Shown here: piece by piece, positions 12,280 through 24,040 of the stretch
Numbering within the stretch: the first letter of the stretch is position 1
Layout: each line of letters begins with the position of its first letter
NCBI GenBank assembly: GCA_039881145.1
Contig: JAYKKI010000008.1
Location: 36,417,001 to 36,481,000, forward strand
Direction: 5' to 3'
Length of the DNA: 64,000 nt
Source: Druceiella hillmani
Taxonomy: Eukaryota > Arthropoda > Insecta > Lepidoptera > Hepialidae
The notes under the pieces: model-generated
Seen by the model: the letters and a program-made list of their open reading frames with translations, nothing else
Databases searched by the model: none
What the model was told of the DNA's origin: nothing
Made by a program: the position numbers and the translations under genes

Positions 12280-15030
12280 AAAAAATATTACGTTTATCTG
12301 ATAAGTGAAAATATTTTAAAATTAATTACAAATTTGGCTCGTCAACAGCGCATTTTATGCAATCGAAAAATATCGTCCTTAGTTACAATTCTTTCATTTG
12401 AAATGTATTTTTTTATTACTTTATCACAAAATACATTATATACCAAGTATAGAAAATAATATTACCCCTTGTAAATATGTAACAATATATTATTGGACAG
12501 GAGTTCACGAAACCCACTTCATAATTCATGAATACACATAGTCTAAATTTTAAACATTATTTCACACATGTAGTAACATAAAACATATTTTTTATAATTT
12601 CATCATAAACTATATAATATATCAAAGCTACAAACATTTTTTCTTACTGTAGGTGTGTAATTTTATAATTTTAATAATTCGGAAACTAATAATAATGCTT
12701 ACTCGAATCCCTGCACACGTCTCCAAGTTATTCAAGGTATTGAAATCGCACTATTTGTTAGATATTTAAAACACAAAGAAAATAGTCAGAATTCAAAATA
12801 AATTCCGAATATTTTAATACATATATTAATTTAGCATTTTATTCCACGTTAATTTTTTTATTTCGAACAGAGATCTCGCGACGCGCGAGGTACTCGCGAG
12901 GACTTATTTCAAATGTTTTATTTCACTCTTTTCAGTGACTTCTTTCAGTGTTAACATCATTTATTTTTTGTTATCTGACTGACAGTAAATTCCTAGCAAG
13001 ATCTGATACCTGTAGCACTCCTGTAAAATTCTGAGTAGTTTTACCACTGTTGTAATTTGAATGTAACCACTTCATTTAAAATTAATTTTGGCGGTGTAGT
13101 GGAAGCTTGTTGGGCCCATAGCCTATTATTATTCGTTTAAAGGTTTCATTCGGACTGTTTTATTCAATTAAATCCTATTACATAGATGGCACGGCATGAT
13201 ATAAGATATTATAGATAGTAGTTAGTCACTAAGATCAATCTGAGTTTACGCACTATCACAGGCATGGTACTACATAATAGTATTTTGTTATATATAAGTC
13301 TAAATAATTATAAAGCAAAGCGTATTTTTCAATTTTCCGTAATCATTTCATTTTACCGTTGAATTATGCATTTTTACCGTTGTAATATATATTTATGCAT
13401 AGAAACAAAGACCATATGCATATTCTTATGAAAAAGTTAATTAATCAAAAGTTAATTAATAAAAGTTAATAATCCGTTCAATAACACCTTTGGTTTCGCA
13501 AACTTTTCTTTACTCCTATTAAAACCGTTGTCATATGTTTCCATAAAATTATATTGCACATATTAGTATATGTAGCATGTACGTGTATAATAAACCATTA
13601 ACGAAAACGTAGTTGTAATCTGTGACACGTGTGTTTATTAAAGTATGAATAAATATGTTAGTATTATGTATAAGATATTACAAAATTGCTAAAATATGTT
13701 AATTCCAAAATGTTTATGGCTTACTTCCAAATATTATTCCGCTGTTTTGATTCGTAGTCACAATAAAGGTGAGTACAAACAATAACTATGATATAGAATG
13801 ACGTGGCGTTGCTACTTTGAATGGTTGAAATATTTTCCTCTTTGTGAATGGGTATTCGTAGGAAATTAAATCTTCTAACTTGACTGATGTAAAAGGATTT
13901 GATGTGGGCAAACGCCCATTTACGTTGGCTGAATTATTGATAGGGAAATATATGATATAGGTTTCAGGAAAACACGCGGACGATTGACATGTGTTTCTTG
14001 TGTCCTAAACTAGTCATAAATAAATTAGTTACATTAAAGGTTATATCATAAAAATATTAAATTATTTTGACTTTATTTCTAACTTTAAAATATTTTTTGA
14101 ATAGCATTCAGTAGCATCTTTTGATCCTATATGTTGAACAAGAATTTTCGATGTTTTCGTATATTGCATTCTGAGGAAGTTAAATCATATATAAATTATT
14201 ATAATATAATGAATAAAACATTTTTATATAATCTATTGAGATCAAATAAAATACTAGATGCTTCAAATATTATTTACAATGTTAATGTTTCATGAAATAA
14301 TAAAATAAGCATGGGATTCAGAATTGTCAAGGTCACAGTATGGATGATGGTTGCAAAAATCGTAAATGGCTTTCAAGGTGGGTAAAATTGTAAATGGTAT
14401 TATAATTGTAGGGTATGAACAGAATTATTGATTTTAAAACTTATATATGACTTACAAAGATTTAACGTTCCTCTGCGGCGATAGCACTTCACTACAGTAT
14501 TGAACAAATAAGATGATTAATTGTAGGGGATTAACACTATCATTAATATTTAAAACTTAAGTACGGTTTACAAAAGTGTAGTTCTCCTCTGTAGTGTACT
14601 GTAGAATCAAATTAATAGCACATGAGCTAATAAAATAAATATCGGGTTCAGCATTTTTAAGGACACAAGATTGATGAAGGTTTGAAAAAGAGATTACAAG
14701 AATCATTGCTATAGTTTTCTGGTAAATTTTAGTAATGCCGTTTTTATATATCAAAAGCTCTTTTAAAAACTAATTAAAACTAATACGGTTTACGTTCACA
14801 TAAATGTTAATTCATTAACGTGGAAACTGCAAAAACTTAGTACTAAAGTATTTTAACCTGCATATATAATTGGAACTTAAAAATATTCAAAAGTTTTCAA
14901 AACTTTACGTATCGTATAAAATTTTATATTGCGTAATAATCTGCATAATTTAAAGGGGGGGGGAATGACTTAATTTTTTTTAAATTTCATGTGTCACTTT
15001 TCATACAGCTGTATGTTAATAAAACAAGAG
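12280..15030. other. AT-rich non-coding DNA
   Basis: No recognisable gene. About 13797-13945 is similar to 61283-61440 (shared cgttgctacttt, then ggatttgat with similar spacing), which points to an unidentified dispersed repeat. A short GC-rich patch with repeated cgcg lies at about 12870-12905. Confidence 0.45.
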
Positions 15031-15682
15031 TGCTTTTCATGAAATTTAGAACCATTTTCTTTCACATAGAAATTTAGGTAAGATATGTTTACGGACGTTG
15101 TTGGAAATTTCCATGTCAATATTATGAAAACAGAAACTTACCGTCATTGTGAAAAAAACAGCTGTGAAAGATATACTAGGCTATATTAAATATACAAAGT
15201 GAAAACTAATATTAATATTTGTGAATAATTTAATGGAAATATTACACATCCTTCAATGTTTATTTACACCTAATAGCTTTAAACAGATATTTGCAATGAA
15301 ATTGCATATACAGAAAATTTTAATTTTTTCTAAAGATTTTCCTGAATTATTTAGAATAATATACAGCGACTCGAACAAGTGGAATCACCAGCTCTGTATA
15401 CGTATATTATCAAGACAATGTACGAAATGATTTTTATATATAAATAAATAGTAAGTATAATAGTATCAGAGATATCCATAAATAGTAATAAAAAGATGTA
15501 CGATAAATACCAACATCTTGCGTATAGACATACGTATTTATACTTTTAAATTTCCTTTAATCTGGTAGATCATTTTAGAAAAATTTGTGATTTTAATTTC
15601 TACCTATGAATTACATTACTTATTCAAGTTTCTCTATGTTCTAATTTTTAAAATTCAACCAATTTTCATTATGTTTTAACAC

Positions 15683-15883
15683 AAATGAAACTACGTGATG
15701 TAGTATTATTTCTACTTTCTTTAACTTCAGGTGGGCTATTAGCAACGATTCTCTTGTTAGCAATGATCTTAGCAAAGATCCTTGCTAATAGTTCACCTGA
15801 AAATGATATAATACAACGAAACCTAGGTCGTGGTAAAGAACTTAAAGAAAGTAGAAACAATACTACATCACGTAGTTTCATTT
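15683..15883. mobile_element. Palindromic MITE-like element, full copy
   Basis: A 201-bp near-complete palindrome. The left arm begins aaatgaaactacgtgatgta and the right arm ends with its reverse complement; each arm runs about 40 bp. A second inverted repeat lies inside (caggtgggctattagcaa against ttgctaatagttcacctg). No transposase is encoded. The open frames on both strands are by-products of the palindrome. Related copies lie at 32035-32110 (left half), 51287-51373 and 52494-52623 (right part) and 59032-59203 (full). Next to it, 15899-15940 carries caaaattaacgtcaaatata, which also accompanies the other copies. Confidence 0.8.
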
Positions 15884-16300
15884 AATTGTGAATAATTAAT
15901 TTCAACAAAATTAACGTCAAATATATTCAATATTAGGTTTTAAATTGTTATTTCATCTATCGGCTGCTATTATTGGTTAATAATATATTGATTCTGAAGC
16001 GAAACATAAATATTTTTTTGGTAAGAGCAGTGACATTAGCTCCTTGAATATTATTTAAATCTAAGCAATGAAGTTTAAAATAAAATATTTTTTATGAATG
16101 AAAAAAATTTAACCCAATTTAAAGTTTTCAAAAATAGTTCAAATTACCATGTGTTGTTATTTACATACAGTGAGCAATTGTATTGTACATCAAATCATTC
16201 CGTTTCTTGTGATATGTAAGTTATCTGTGTCTCAAAAGATTTTAGGAAAAGCTAGGTGAAAAATATTATTACAAGTTAACTTATTGAGAACGTAAAATAA

Positions 16301-16386
16301 TTGGTATATTTATTCGAAATGTTACTCGTGGCAAATAAAAAATTAACTTTATTTGCCTCGAGTAACATTTTTGAATAAATATACAA
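16301..16386. repeat. Long hairpin
   Basis: Two 39-bp arms (16301-16339 and 16348-16386) are nearly perfect reverse complements around an 8-bp loop. The arms contain tgttactcgtggcaaataaa and its complement. Either a tiny foldback transposon or the footprint of a local inversion. Confidence 0.8.
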
Positions 16387-17192
16387 ATTATTATAAAAAT
16401 GTCAGCTTTTATTAAAAATAACAATATATCAAAACGTTTCAGTATTACGAAAAAACTGCCATAAAGTCATTTTCTTAATATATTTGTTAAAATAAACACA
16501 AACTGCAAAAAATTATTACATAAAAAACAGAACTATAACTTTCTGAAGTATCAAAAAAGTGATGAAAGACTTAAATAAACTAACTGAATAAGGTTAAATA
16601 AACTAATTGAATCTGAAACAAAACAAAATAAGTAATTATGAAAAATTTGGCGATATTCATGAAATTCTAATACGGTTCAAAGGTTGTTTCATTGTGTTAA
16701 TTCTTCGCTAACGAACATCTGAACAAAATAAGACAGTCGAGCAAAGTATTTTTTACGAAATATTCTAATCGGCAAAACGTATTCTGAATCGAATCTCAAG
16801 AATTGTTTTAATGATAATTCGATTCAAATCGGCTCAACAATTTTTCCTTGACGCTTAAGAAGCGGACAGATAGACTAATAGATAACCTTAAAAATGTCCT
16901 TACGTATTTCTTCGAAGGCTGAGTCCCTGCATTCTGGGAGTGTGGCTTTCTGCCATTACGACTATGTATTGCTGCACAGTTTTTTAAGTATATTTTGAAT
17001 TTACAGTTTTTTTTTGGAATAACATAATTTAGAATACATTACATAGTTTAAAATGAGCCCTTATAATTAAAGAAGGCAAAACAAAAATTTCAACAACCAT
17101 TTCATACGTTTCGTATGTTAATGTAACTTGATTCACGGCGTTACCATTAAATTTATTTTCACTATTAATTGTTGAAAATTGTTCGACTTTAG

Positions 17193-17338
17193 AAAAGGGA
17201 AGAAAATCAGCAGACGCTCCACAAAAAAAAGAAAATCAAGTAGAAGACGTTGAAGATGACGATCCAGTGGACTTGTGTCGTTATAATCTAATACAACCTT
17301 ACGTAATATGGTATAACCACGGCCAGTGCATAATATGA
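17193..17338 (+). CDS. Candidate terminal exon of an unknown protein
   Basis: After a possible splice acceptor (cgactttag, AG at 17191-17192) a frame stays open to TGA at 17336-17338. It encodes a lysine/glutamine-rich stretch, an acidic run (VEDVEDDDPVDLC), then RYNLIQPYVIWYNHGQCII at the C-terminus. An AATAAA lies at 17342-17347, just after the stop. The segment is less AT-rich than its surroundings. The paralogous site in unit B (about 38731-38790) keeps the DVDDDDRIDLCRYYLL part and then hits a stop, so that copy looks dead. I do not recognise the protein. It may be a true exon, an exon relic or chance. I found no partner exon with confidence. Confidence 0.3.
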
Positions 17339-17510
17339 AATAATAAAAATAAATTGAAAAGGCTCATCAAATCACCCAACCTAGTCAATTGCTTTTTCCC
17401 ACTACTACAAAACTGTTACCATTTAACAGGCCATATTTTAGTTACAGTAACGACAGCTGAAAACTTCCACCACACATACAGACATCAGCGCGCGCGTTTG
17501 TATGTACATA

Positions 17511-17511
17511 C

Positions 17512-17544
<33 letters not shown>

Positions 17545-17546
17545 TA

Positions 17547-17628
<82 letters not shown>
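17511..17628. repeat. (TA)n microsatellite, long
   Basis: Over 100 bp of TA units broken by cacaca, gtac and tgta steps, followed by catg. The unit B counterpart (39028-39130) is GT-rich instead, with the same flanks. Confidence 0.95.
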
Positions 17629-17631
<3 letters not shown>

Positions 17632-17901
17632 GTTTAAAAACAACATTTCAATATCTTCATAACATCTTTAAACACCAAAATATGAAATGATTCACTGCAC
17701 CTGTTCTGATTAAATCTTAATGAAAATTCAGAAAAAATATAATTGAACTGGGTTTTGCATTCCTTTTACAAGAATACCTAATGCGTCATATATATGTTAT
17801 GAACTACATTCTGAAATTTAAGCCGCTTTGTCGTATAATTAGAATAAAAAACCAACTGGATCTTGGTATGAGAAATGCATAATTAATGTGGAATGAACTC
17901 A

Positions 17902-18741
17902 TTTATTTATTTATTTGTCAGCTTTAATGCATAATGCGTAAGGCGGGCTTATTGCTATATGAGCAATCTCTTCCAATCAACCATAACAATTGGTATAGAC
18001 ATTTAGTTCGTATTTATGAGATTTTACAATAAAAAAAATTATAGTACATTAGAGAGAAAAAAAAACAAAACTATTAGTAATGAAAACTATTGACAGGATT
18101 TGGAATGGGGAAGAAACGAGAAGTACGACTTTTTCACTTGGCCTTTGAAAATATTTAGGGAAGACTTTAACGACTTCAGTCATTTGTGAATTGCTTGTAT
18201 TAAGAGAAATATGATCATATTTTCTGAGCCCGAAAATGATCCGGTTCATTTTTGTGCATAAATTTTGAAGATGTTCCAACTTACATAAATATTCTTCATT
18301 AATATCAGAATAGCACACATTTTCGTAACCAATTAGTAGTAATAGGAATGTTTGAAAAAGATAGATTTTCATTTTAACCTGTAGAAAATTTTGATGTATC
18401 CCGTTGAAAACACGACTACTAACATAATTTACTTGAGGGCGTTAATTAAGGTTTTGATCGATCAGTAGGCCCAAGTTTTTAACAGTTGACGTAAATTGTT
18501 TGTACTATTTAGCACTAATTTGTTAAGGTTTACTTTAGAAATCAGTCACTACCAGTGGTGACAGCTCGAGATTTGCTTGGGTTAACCGAAAGACCCATCT
18601 CGTGAGCCCACTGACCAATTAAAACGAGATCTTGATTAAGGATATCAATGGTTTTTGTAGGTCATCAGCGTAGAGACGATAATTGCTGCAGATATTCTTA
18701 GCAGCATCATTAATAAATACTTAGAAAAGGAGAGGAGATAG
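17902..18741 (-). pseudogene. CR1/Jockey-like LINE fragment, 3' end
   Basis: On the minus strand this runs from the reverse transcriptase active site to the tail of a non-LTR retrotransposon. FINDAAKNICSNYRLYADD places YADD at 18661-18672. Then come GQWAHEMGLSVNPSKSRAV, the NLGLLID motif, YLFQTFLLLLIGYENVCYSD and FGLRKYDHISL, all in the family order. The last part is an open frame at 18049-18372. The 3' end reads as a short untranslated region ending in an (AAAT)n tail at 17902-17918, typical of target-primed reverse transcription. It is 5'-truncated at about 18741 and carries stops and frameshifts. It is absent from unit B at the matching site. Confidence 0.8.
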
Positions 18742-18750
18742 AATTTCATC

Positions 18751-19133
18751 TTTCACACTAAGAGCAAAATTACATGTATTTAGCAAATTATTGATATAAA
18801 TTATTTTATACTTATAGCATGAATTAGTCTCGTTTTCCCGTTACCTAAGTATATCTTATTAATTACTATGATACTATATAACTCCACCTTACACACTAAG
18901 AGCAAAATTACATTTATTTAGCAAATTATTGACATAAATTAATTTATACTTATAGCATGAATTAATTTCGTTTTCCCGTTACCTAAGTTTATCTTATTAA
19001 TTACTATGCTACTATATAACTCCACCTTACACACTAAGAGCAAAATTACATTTATTTAGCAAATTATTGATATAAATTAATTTATACTTATAGGATGAAT
19101 TAGTCTCGTTTTCCCGTTACCTAAGTTTATCTT
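18751..19133. repeat. 138-bp tandem repeat, about 2.8 copies
   Basis: Units start at cacactaagagcaaaattac at 18754, 18892 and 19030, an exact 138-bp period. Copies differ by only a few substitutions, so the array is much younger than the surrounding duplication. It begins right where the LINE fragment is truncated. Unit B has at most a single loosely similar stretch (tgaatcgtctcgttttc, about 39363). Confidence 0.95.
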
Positions 19134-19439
19134 CTTATTTAAATTACATCAATATTTACAACAGAAATTAAATGTATAAAAATATATATAGTTTTATTTT
19201 AGATTAGATATAGAGAAAAAATGAAACCAATTACATTAATAATAGCAATTTTTTATTACACTCGGCTATATTCTGCTAAACCATGTAATCGGTCATATGC
19301 TATATACCGGTATATAATATGTAAAATTGCTGAAATAAAATTCAATGTCCTTTCGCTACTTCTTCGTAATCAAAAGATAAAAGGATACATTTTTTTTATT
19401 CGTTTTATCTCTATTTGTGTCACTGGAACAAATGTTTCC

Positions 19440-19720
19440 CTTCCCTCGAATTAAGACGATTAATTGTTCATTAATTTTAATATAAAACAAAAACTTTTTG
19501 TATGTTGATCACTTTCTGTTTATAACTTATGAACACAAATTCTCCCCAACTCACCAACAATACTTTAACGGTAATTTTGCCTTGTTCTTATATTAGGGTG
19601 AATTTTAAGCCCGATCGAAAAGGAATATTTAATTTTTTTCATTAAAAAATTAATTGCAGAGCAGAGACTAGTTAAAATGTAATTAAGATTGAAAAATAAA
19701 CATCTAAAGAAATTCTTCTA
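19440..19720 (+). pseudogene. Member 1 of a short open-frame family, disrupted
   Basis: Homologous at the DNA level to 39899-40160, 22880-23151 and 43329-43640 (shared ttgatcactttctgtt, then a tttaacggta block). Here the frame reads YVDHFLFITYEHK and then shifts, so this copy is broken. No known protein matches. Confidence 0.4.
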
Positions 19721-20123
19721 TTCCAAAAATTGTTTAACACGCAATGTTCAATATATGTTACAGATATATTAATTTTAGAAAGTAGCTTTTAAAAATAATA
19801 ATTATGGCCTGATTGGTAATAGAATCAATTAAGAGTATCAGCTCATTAATTGGTCAGATTTAGTCCATGTATTAAATGTGTTATATTTTGTGAACAAAAT
19901 CTTTTTATTACGTCATTCACGACGATCCCATTATAATACCTGCAAAAGTGGAAAATTATTAGAAAAATGTTAGGAATAAAACTATTTTTGCACATTGGCG
20001 CAGCTAAGTACTAATGCGTTGAGTATGAGTCTTTTTAAATTATTAATTAAAACAATTAAACTAGAGCCGAAATATTATTTGACCTTAATAGAATTTTGTT
20101 AAAATAAGGGAAAGTGGCCAAAA

Positions 20124-20336
20124 TTAGATACCCTGCACAAAGCGAGTGAGCATTATTATATCTTTTTGTAAATTATTAGTGTCAATATACGGGTATACAG
20201 GGATTATCCAAGCGTCAACGATTTCTATCTGTCTCGCTAGGTCACTGCAGTCACGTAATGTGAGGACAGAAAAAAATGGAATTTTTCCATTGATTTTGTT
20301 AAAAAAATTGACGGTAATTCCTGTTGGATTAGTCAA
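20124..20336 (-). CDS. Short open frame shared with unit B, unknown
   Basis: A 70-codon minus-strand frame with the core LTLRDCSDLARQIEIVDAW. The unit B homologue (about 40990-41160, minus) keeps LTLRDCNDLARQIEI and then shifts frame by a 1-bp insertion. Substitutions between the copies fall at all codon positions, so constraint on the protein is not evident. The N-terminal part follows a possible splice acceptor (actaatccaacag). I do not recognise it. It could be an exon relic of the duplicated block. Confidence 0.2.
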   Translation of the reverse strand: MTNPTGITVNFFNKINGKIPFFSVLTLRDCSDLARQIEIVDAWIIPVYPYIDTNNLQKDIIMLTRFVQGI

Positions 20337-22138
20337 AACATTTTATTGCAGCATAGTTTCTAAAATTACATATGATTTCATCTTTATTTTGCTTTTCCAC
20401 CATTGTTTTCGAAGATATTTTTTGTAGTAACAACGTATTCATTTAGGCAAAGCGGGTAAGAAATTATTTTAACAAATACTTGACAGGAGTCACTGAACAA
20501 CTAATGGCTATTATTTATTTATTAAATAAATAAAAATAAATAAAAATACTTAAAAATTATGCCATGTAGTTACATTTAATAATTGTAAATATATTAATAC
20601 GATTAATCTCAAATGTAAATTTTTGAAATAACCAGTCTAATTAAATGGTACCGAAGCAAACATTTTGAAGATAATGAAAGATGATAATTATTTACATTTG
20701 TAACTTGTGTTGAATATTATAAAATTTGTAATATTCATTTTATCACAATTGATAATATCTCGAAATATTTGAATGTACCCACTTTGCCCGTACAGCTTAC
20801 TTGGTTTAGATTACCCATGCGTTCACAGTAAGCACTTTCGGATATTTCATATTTTTTTATATTTTAAAAAAGATAATAAAATATGACTATTTTAAATATA
20901 TTACATACTTAACATAATCGTATTTTATTCAAAATTACAATAAATATCCCATATAACATAATGTAAATGTTACCAATATATTAATACAAAAGTATAAAAA
21001 TTATTTTTGAGCCTTCAACCACAAGTTACCAGCTATGTGTGAAGAAAATAATGAAGAAAGATTTAACCAATAATCGAATCAAGAATTGTTGTCTCTAGAC
21101 TTTGTTATTTTTCTATTATTTATTAAAATTGTATTAACTGCAATTTTAATGAATGCTACTCCAAAGAATTTTTTTTTGCATTCACTCTTATCTATGAGTA
21201 ATATACTTCATGGTTTTTAGTCTATTTTTATATATTGGAAGATCTATCCTATTTTTGGGATAAAGTATCAGAAAAGGAGAAACAGAAGACAGTTTATAAG
21301 AAAACTCAAGAATCCGCCCGGCTATCTGTAAGAGTCGCTTTACTTGGGAACCTTTTGACGTACAAACTTGAAATTTATTACAGTGATAAAACAATTTAAC
21401 ATAAAAATAATTGACATCGAAATTTTAAATGAGGCAACTGAAAATCTCTAATATTTATTGGCACTTATAGGATATTATTTGAAAAGGGGAGTTATACTGA
21501 TTACAAACTTATTTTTTCTAATTTTATTTGGAAACTTTGACGTACCAACTGGAAATTTGTTACAGTGATAACGCAATTTTATTGGCATCTAAATTTTCAA
21601 TAGAAAAAATATTAACATCGATATTTTAAACGGAGCAATTGAAACACTAGAATATTTTTTTTCACTTGTGGGGCCTTTTATTCAAAGATATATTATATTT
21701 CAAATTTATACTGATTCCAAAATTATTCTTTCATAATTTTATATAAAGATATTATTGAAAAAAAAAAAATTAAAAACATGTTTTATCTCTTCTCCGAAAA
21801 GACTGGGATTCCATTTGAGCTGATGGAGTTTTCTATTGAGTTAAGAATCCATGGATTATGTTGGATTTCCTTTTAATTTTTATTTGCATGCAATTTGATT
21901 GGAATCCGACGTCAATTTTGTAGCAAGTAATTTAATTTTTGGTCGATTTATTTTGTTTGTCTTGAATTGAAATTTTCTTTCATCTATATTAAATTTGACT
22001 TCCTTTGTAACACGGAAATACTTAAATTGGAGCATTCTTTGATACACCACCTACTGTCAATTTAGAGATATTAACATTTTAAACTAATAGCCGAAATCGA
22101 TCTGAAATCACAGTCCAATAAAAAAGAAACGTAAATAT

Positions 22139-22139
<1 letters not shown>

Positions 22140-22202
<63 letters not shown>
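22140..22202. repeat. (TA)n microsatellite
   Basis: TA dinucleotide run with one tgta interruption. Confidence 0.95.
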
Positions 22203-22207
<5 letters not shown>

Positions 22208-22234
22208 ATTATGTAATTGTTTTAAAGGAATTGG

Positions 22235-22350
22235 AAAATAGTACAAAACAATTTTCTCAATCCGAGCCGAATTTGAACCCCCGCAAACTTCATCACAAAA
22301 AATAAGTAGACTGTTGCGACTACAATGTGATTATATTTTGTCCGGTTGAG
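22235..22350 (-). repeat. tRNA-like SINE remnant
   Basis: On the minus strand a tgtagtcgcaac A-box-like stretch is followed about 55 bp later by gggggttcaaattcgg, a good B box. The unit B counterpart lies at about 42680-42775 with cctagtagaattcgaaccc. Since both units carry it, it predates the block duplication. Confidence 0.45.
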
Positions 22351-22917
22351 TCGAGACCAATAGAGTTGAGTTGTTTTCGTTATCACTTCATTCGAGTTAA
22401 ATTTAATTTCGTTTTTCATCTAACTTTATTGCCATTAAATTTAGTTTAAATCTATATAAATTGGTTTCTTTAATATATAGGTTGTAAGCTGTTGGAATAT
22501 TGATATATTAATATTATTGAAACAAACATAGGTTGAACATAAATATTATTTGATTCTATTTCAACAAATTTTAATTGGGCAGAGATAGATTCATATCAAA
22601 TTAAGAAATAAATTGAATTTTCATAAATTCTCTAAAGATACTTTTCACTCGAAAGTCAAAAACTTTATAAAGTAAACTCACCTGTAATCATTACTTATGA
22701 TAATTCTCAATATCTATATTATAATTATAAACTCTATATACAACGACTAAAGTAAACTTCCTTTTTGTTCTACACTTCCGTTGCGATCAGAATACAGAGG
22801 TATTAAATCTTTTTGTTTTTTCGTTTATAACATATTTTTCTGTCTCTTTGTTTCATAAAATTTGAGTTCGTTTTCCTTCAAATTAAAATGTTTTATTATT
22901 CACTAATTTTGATGTAA

Positions 22918-23151
22918 AGTAAAAACATTTTACATGTTGATTACTTTCTGTTTACAATTTATGATCGCAAATTGCTCACCAACAATGCTTTAACGCTAAA
23001 ACCCGTTAATGGAAACAATTATTCCTCATTTTGTTTCATTTGTATTGGAGTGTATTTTAGGCTAGGACGGAAAGGAAAGTTAAAAATTTGTCAGTCAACA
23101 TTTATCGCCGAGAAGAGATTAATTAAAATGTTCGTTACGGTTGGAAAATAA
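22918..23151 (+). CDS. Member 2 of a short open-frame family, unknown
   Basis: A 77-codon frame, open from after a TAA at 22915-22917 to TAA at 23149-23151, with no start of its own. It contains VDYFLFTIYDRKLLTNNAL, KPVNGNNYSSFCFICIG, RKGKLKI and EKRLIKMFVTVGK. It is collinear codon for codon with 43427-43640 in unit B. Of about 18 codon differences between the two, I count about 4 silent and 14 amino-acid changing, so protein-level conservation is not shown. I do not recognise it. It may be an exon of a fast-changing gene or a chance frame. Confidence 0.25.
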   Translation, partial: SKNILHVDYFLFTIYDRKLLTNNALTLKPVNGNNYSSFCFICIGVYFRLGRKGKLKICQSTFIAEKRLIKMFVTVGK

Positions 23152-23259
23152 AATTCAAATATTTTTTTCAATTAAATTGTTTTCAAACTAAAAATGTAAA
23201 ATGAAACTATAATAGAGTAAATTCTATACAGAGAAAATATTTTAAAAAGGATGTTTGAT

Positions 23260-23440
23260 TTTATAGAATTTTTGTTTATCTGTATGTTATTTTTGCGTCA
23301 ATCACGCAAAATCTACTGTACGAATCTTGATGAAATTTGGTACCGTAATAGTTTATAAAGAAGAGCAACACATGAAAAAAAAACTTTTCTTATTCCGCAA
23401 TTAAGGCGAGTGAAACCGTGGTGTATAGTTAGCATATTGT
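23260..23440 (+). repeat. Dispersed insect-type repeat remnant
   Basis: Matches in order a phrase common in insect dispersed repeats: gtcaatcacgcaaaatctac, then gaatcttgatgaaatttgg, then gtgaaaccgtggtgtatagt. The unit B counterpart is at 43800-43985. Recognition is from memory of the consensus; no coding capacity. Confidence 0.6.
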
Positions 23441-23514
23441 AATTATATTAGTTTTTGAGAGAAGCGACATTATCGTTAACTATTTCAAGCCAAAATTTAA
23501 TTGAAATTTACACA

Positions 23515-24040
23515 TATGCAAATATTTAAGGATATATAGTAATTCTCTTAACCAGCCCTAATGATAATAGGTAAATAATATAAATTGAACGAGAAAAGTT
23601 GACCTTTAGGTCATCACATAAACATTTAAGTATATATAGTATTTCTGTTAACTAGAACTAATAATAAAAAGCAAATAATATAATCTGTACATTTAGGCAT
23701 GTATAAACAATTAGGATATATAGTATTTCTCTTAAGTGGTTATTATAATAAAAAACAAATAATATGAATTGAAAAAATGGAAAGGACGGCATGTACTAAC
23801 ATTTAAGGATATATAGTATTTCTGTTAACTAGCCCTAATAAAAAAAGGCAAATAATATATACTGAAGGAGAGATATTGACATTTAGGCATATATAAACAT
23901 TTAAGGATATACAGTATTTCTGTTAACTAGCCCTAATATTAAAAAGCAAATAATATAATCTGAATGAGAAATAGCGATATTAAGGCGTTTATAAAAATTT
24001 AAGGGCACGTAGGTATAGTATTTCCGCTATTTTTACCATG
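23515..24040. repeat. Roughly 96-bp degenerate tandem array, unit A
   Basis: About five or six units, each containing aaggatatatagtatttctg, ttaactagccctaataat and aagcaaataatataa. Unit starts are near 23530, 23629, 23712, 23809, 23904 and 24000. Unit B has a matching array at 44150-44590. Confidence 0.85.

Noticed and set aside
15669..15885. Overlapping 66-70-codon frames on both strands starting MKLRDVVLFLLSL, looking like a hydrophobic leader
   Set aside because: They are produced by the palindromic MITE-like element; the same translation recurs at 51.3 and 52.5 kb from the same arm.
17354..17690. Frames with long YIYIYI runs here and at 12.2, 32.3 and 63.2 kb
   Set aside because: Translations of (TA)n microsatellites.
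23515..24040. Regularly spaced repeats resembling a CRISPR array
   Set aside because: The whole 96-bp unit repeats with no unique spacers, and the DNA is eukaryotic.
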